From the NCBI GenBank assembly GCA_015039465.1, contig MU130104.1, positions 1-45,433 of the forward strand: a stretch of DNA of 45,433 nucleotides. The letters are read 5' to 3'. Shown in pieces: positions 43,458 through 45,433 of this stretch. The notes beneath the pieces were generated by a model. That model was not told the DNA's origin, searched no databases, and saw only the letters and a list, made by a program, of their open reading frames with translations. This DNA comes from Phlegmacium glaucopus. Lineage: Eukaryota > Basidiomycota > Agaricomycetes > Agaricales > Cortinariaceae. The stretch's first letter is position 1. Every line of letters starts with the position of its first letter. A program made the position numbers and the translations under genes.

Positions 43458-43952
43458 CTATTCACCGTTACTCACGAGCATACGCTCATTTCCTATAGAT
43501 AATCGTTGACAGCATGCTTCTGGAAAAGCAAAGTTGGATACCTTCATATCAATGGCAACGAGCGGAGATGAATCCCTGGAAATGATGATGCGACCACAAA
43601 TGCATTCATATCTGTCATTGATTGTCCCTATCGGTTGCTCCTTGCGTTTTGACGCATTATTTCTGTGATAAGGATATTTATTCCTGATCACTCGGATTAC
43701 AACCAGGTGTCGCTGGCGATGTGATGCAGGTCTTGCAGCGACAATACCCCTTCTTCCGGCATTGCATGATAGGAAAATGCATAGAGGTCGACTAGCGATA
43801 TATATATATGTTAGATATTTTTTTTGAGGAAAAAATAACGACGGACGCAGAGAGTGGTGTTTTCGACTCCGTTTTGTAGAAAGGTTTTTCAAGTCTCCCG
43901 CTGTTTCCTGTTCCGCTTTTTGAGACGCGTGAGAAGAAAAATATTTATCCAA
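43458..43952 (-). pseudogene. TMA16: TMA16-like pseudogene, copy 4 (5' part)
   Basis: The same 164-residue frame as copy 3, residue for residue. Only exon 1 and the start of exon 2 of TMA16 are present. Confidence 0.72.
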
Positions 43953-43960
43953 CGCGTTTA

Positions 43961-44309
43961 TGAACCACTCATATAGAACACAATTACTGGCGACAGCGCT
44001 GGCATCGTCGCTGGCTACAGCAGGTCTGCTAAATGCTGATAATAATGTTCACACAAAACGGGTCAGGAAACACAACTGTCAATTACTGCTGACGATCTCA
44101 GAGTTCAGCGGGTACCGAATCTAGAACCTGCACGGCTTGACGACCAGGGCTAAATTATGATGAGGACTTGGTACAAGAACAGCTAGCCCGAAACTACGCA
44201 TTTTTGGAGAGGAGTCCATTGACAAAAATTAGACCAGGAAGCGTTGTCAATTGTTGGTTGTGGAGGCGTTGGCAGTTGGGCTGCTGTCATTTTGGGCCGA
44301 TCGTGAGTA
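43961..44309 (+). pseudogene. TCD1: TcdA/Tcd1-type pseudogene, copy 4 (truncated)
   Basis: Identical to the first part of copy 3 but ends right after the glycine-loop exon at the GTGAGTA splice donor. Sequence after 44309 is not TCD. Confidence 0.82.
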
Positions 44310-45433
44310 CACTGCCAGTGAACTGTCTTAGGGTTGTATATAAAAATTATGTATCTATCTCGGTGTCGTAGTCAGGGTCGTGGTGGCATGCTAGATGTTA
44401 TACAACATGAAGGAGTGGGGTCTCCAGAAAACCACACCACCGAATTCTAGGTAAGGTCGTCCAAAATTGAAAAATGCACGAAAAGATGCAGCCCAAGTAG
44501 TTTTGGTTGTGTTAAGAATTCTGTCTCGGTTGCTCTACCCAGGGTAGTTTGGTTCCGTCCAGAACAGCCCTGCAGCACATCACCTTCGTCTCTTGCCGGA
44601 GACATATACAGAAGTTTATATTCTCGATATAGCAGAAGCAGATATCCTTCGGACGACAAGTTTCCTAAGCAGTCTATCTTTACATCCGTCGAAATCTATT
44701 TTTTTTTAGGATAGACTACTGGGCGCTAAGACCTAAGTGCTGCGTTCTCTAGGGCCACTTCCGTAAATAAATCAAAATAAGGACAAGAACTATCTTTCTC
44801 CTAGGTTTTATTCCGAAGGGTCTCTCGAGCGTATCTTACATGCAGCGTTACAAATTTGGTTTCTAGCTTCCGTTTCCTGGTTTCCGACCACCATAAGACT
44901 GCGCCTTTAGCAGTTTACGTGAAACGAGAAAGTATCTTGGGAGAACTTTGAGGAGCAGTTCATCTCCCTCCTTCTTTGGAGACGTCTTATGAGGTAATCA
45001 TACGGTCTTAAGTGCGGATTGTCTGCTTCAGCGGCTTCCTGTCTTGCTCGGTTGCCCAGCATTTAACATGACCTATATCGACAGACATAAACACCACCTA
45101 GCGTAAACCGTGGTCGAGGGTAGCTTCTTTTCTGGACATATTCATAACTCTCAGTCCTTAGCTTGCTAGACGTACCTATCAATGACTGAAATTATAATAC
45201 TGATACTGTTATGAACTCACACAGCTGAGAATCAAGCTTACAATAGCTAATGTAGAACATATTTTTCACTGTGGGTGGAGCGTTAGACGAAGTTGCAAAA
45301 AACTAACGTACAATGAAACAGACATCTCTGCCGCCATCGTACTGTTACACTGTATTAGCTTCAGTTACTTAGACTGGAAACTATGTGGAGATTCGTAGTG
45401 TCCACTCGACTTCAAGGCAACGGTCTATGAGCT
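44310..45433. other. Unassigned right edge
   Basis: I see no recognisable gene, LTR boundary or tandem repeat. A 70-codon minus frame at 44447-44659 is unsupported. Confidence 0.4.

Larger units (their letters stand above)
43286..44309 (+). repeat. 1,024-bp duplicated tract, copy B
   Basis: See copy A at 37280. The flank to the left (about 43190-43285) still resembles 37150-37279 at lower identity. The flank to the right (from 44310) is unrelated to 38304 onward. Confidence 0.9.

Noticed and set aside
37452..43952. Two identical 164-residue frames as novel intact genes
   Set aside because: They are one duplicated sequence. The frame reads through a TMA16-like intron, and TMA16 exons 1 and 2 are only visible when spliced.

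Overview
The window is fungal, most likely from an Agaricomycete (mushroom-forming basidiomycete). The evidence is two class I hydrophobin genes with three short introns each (about 55-75 bp), a Plavaka-type DNA transposase, a DUF6532 gene, and dense Copia/LTR debris. It is a repeat-rich accessory region with few intact genes. A 153-bp run of N lies at 32168-32320.

Region 1 (1-13835) is transposon stratigraphy. A decayed Copia 3' end (+) lies at about 1250-2330, next to a MITE-like element at 250-755 with a perfect 9-bp target duplication. A second, full-length but dead Copia element (minus strand, 3337-13321) has been split by at least six later insertions: two solo LTRs of one family (4053-4618 and 6617-7196, both with perfect 5-bp duplications), a solo LTR of another family (12273-12631), a MITE-like element with a 10-bp duplication (6315-7330) that contains one of the solo LTRs, a GATCAG-palindrome element carrying hairpin arrays (8559-10367), and a minisatellite-bearing insert (about 10886-12190). 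The original reading order (Gag, zinc knuckle, protease, integrase, RT, RNase H) can still be followed through the pieces.

Region 2 (13836-28302) holds the best genes. Two paralogous hydrophobin genes face outward (14150-14894 minus; 27699-28302 plus). Between them lie a small spliced gene (15612-16437), a Plavaka transposase (17389-19750 minus), a many-exon DUF6532 gene (20008-22515) and a large, diverged inverted repeat (arms of about 1.5 and 1.9 kb, 23.1-27.7 kb). The right end of this inverted repeat is the promoter of the second hydrophobin.

Region 3 (28.6-44.3 kb) is a head-to-tail array, period about 6 kb, of a broken host gene cluster. The cluster contains choline-phosphate cytidylyltransferase (CCT, minus), TMA16 (minus), a divergent TcdA/Tcd1-type tRNA dehydratase (TCD, plus), a Pro-rich unknown gene (minus) and a noncoding block. 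Copies differ in completeness and share frameshifts, so the cluster was apparently amplified after it had become a pseudogene. One 1,024-bp tract is present twice with a single difference, which points to a very recent duplication, gene conversion or an assembly artefact. A degenerate 0.5-0.6 kb repeat fills 41.1-43.3 kb. The last 1.1 kb is unassigned.
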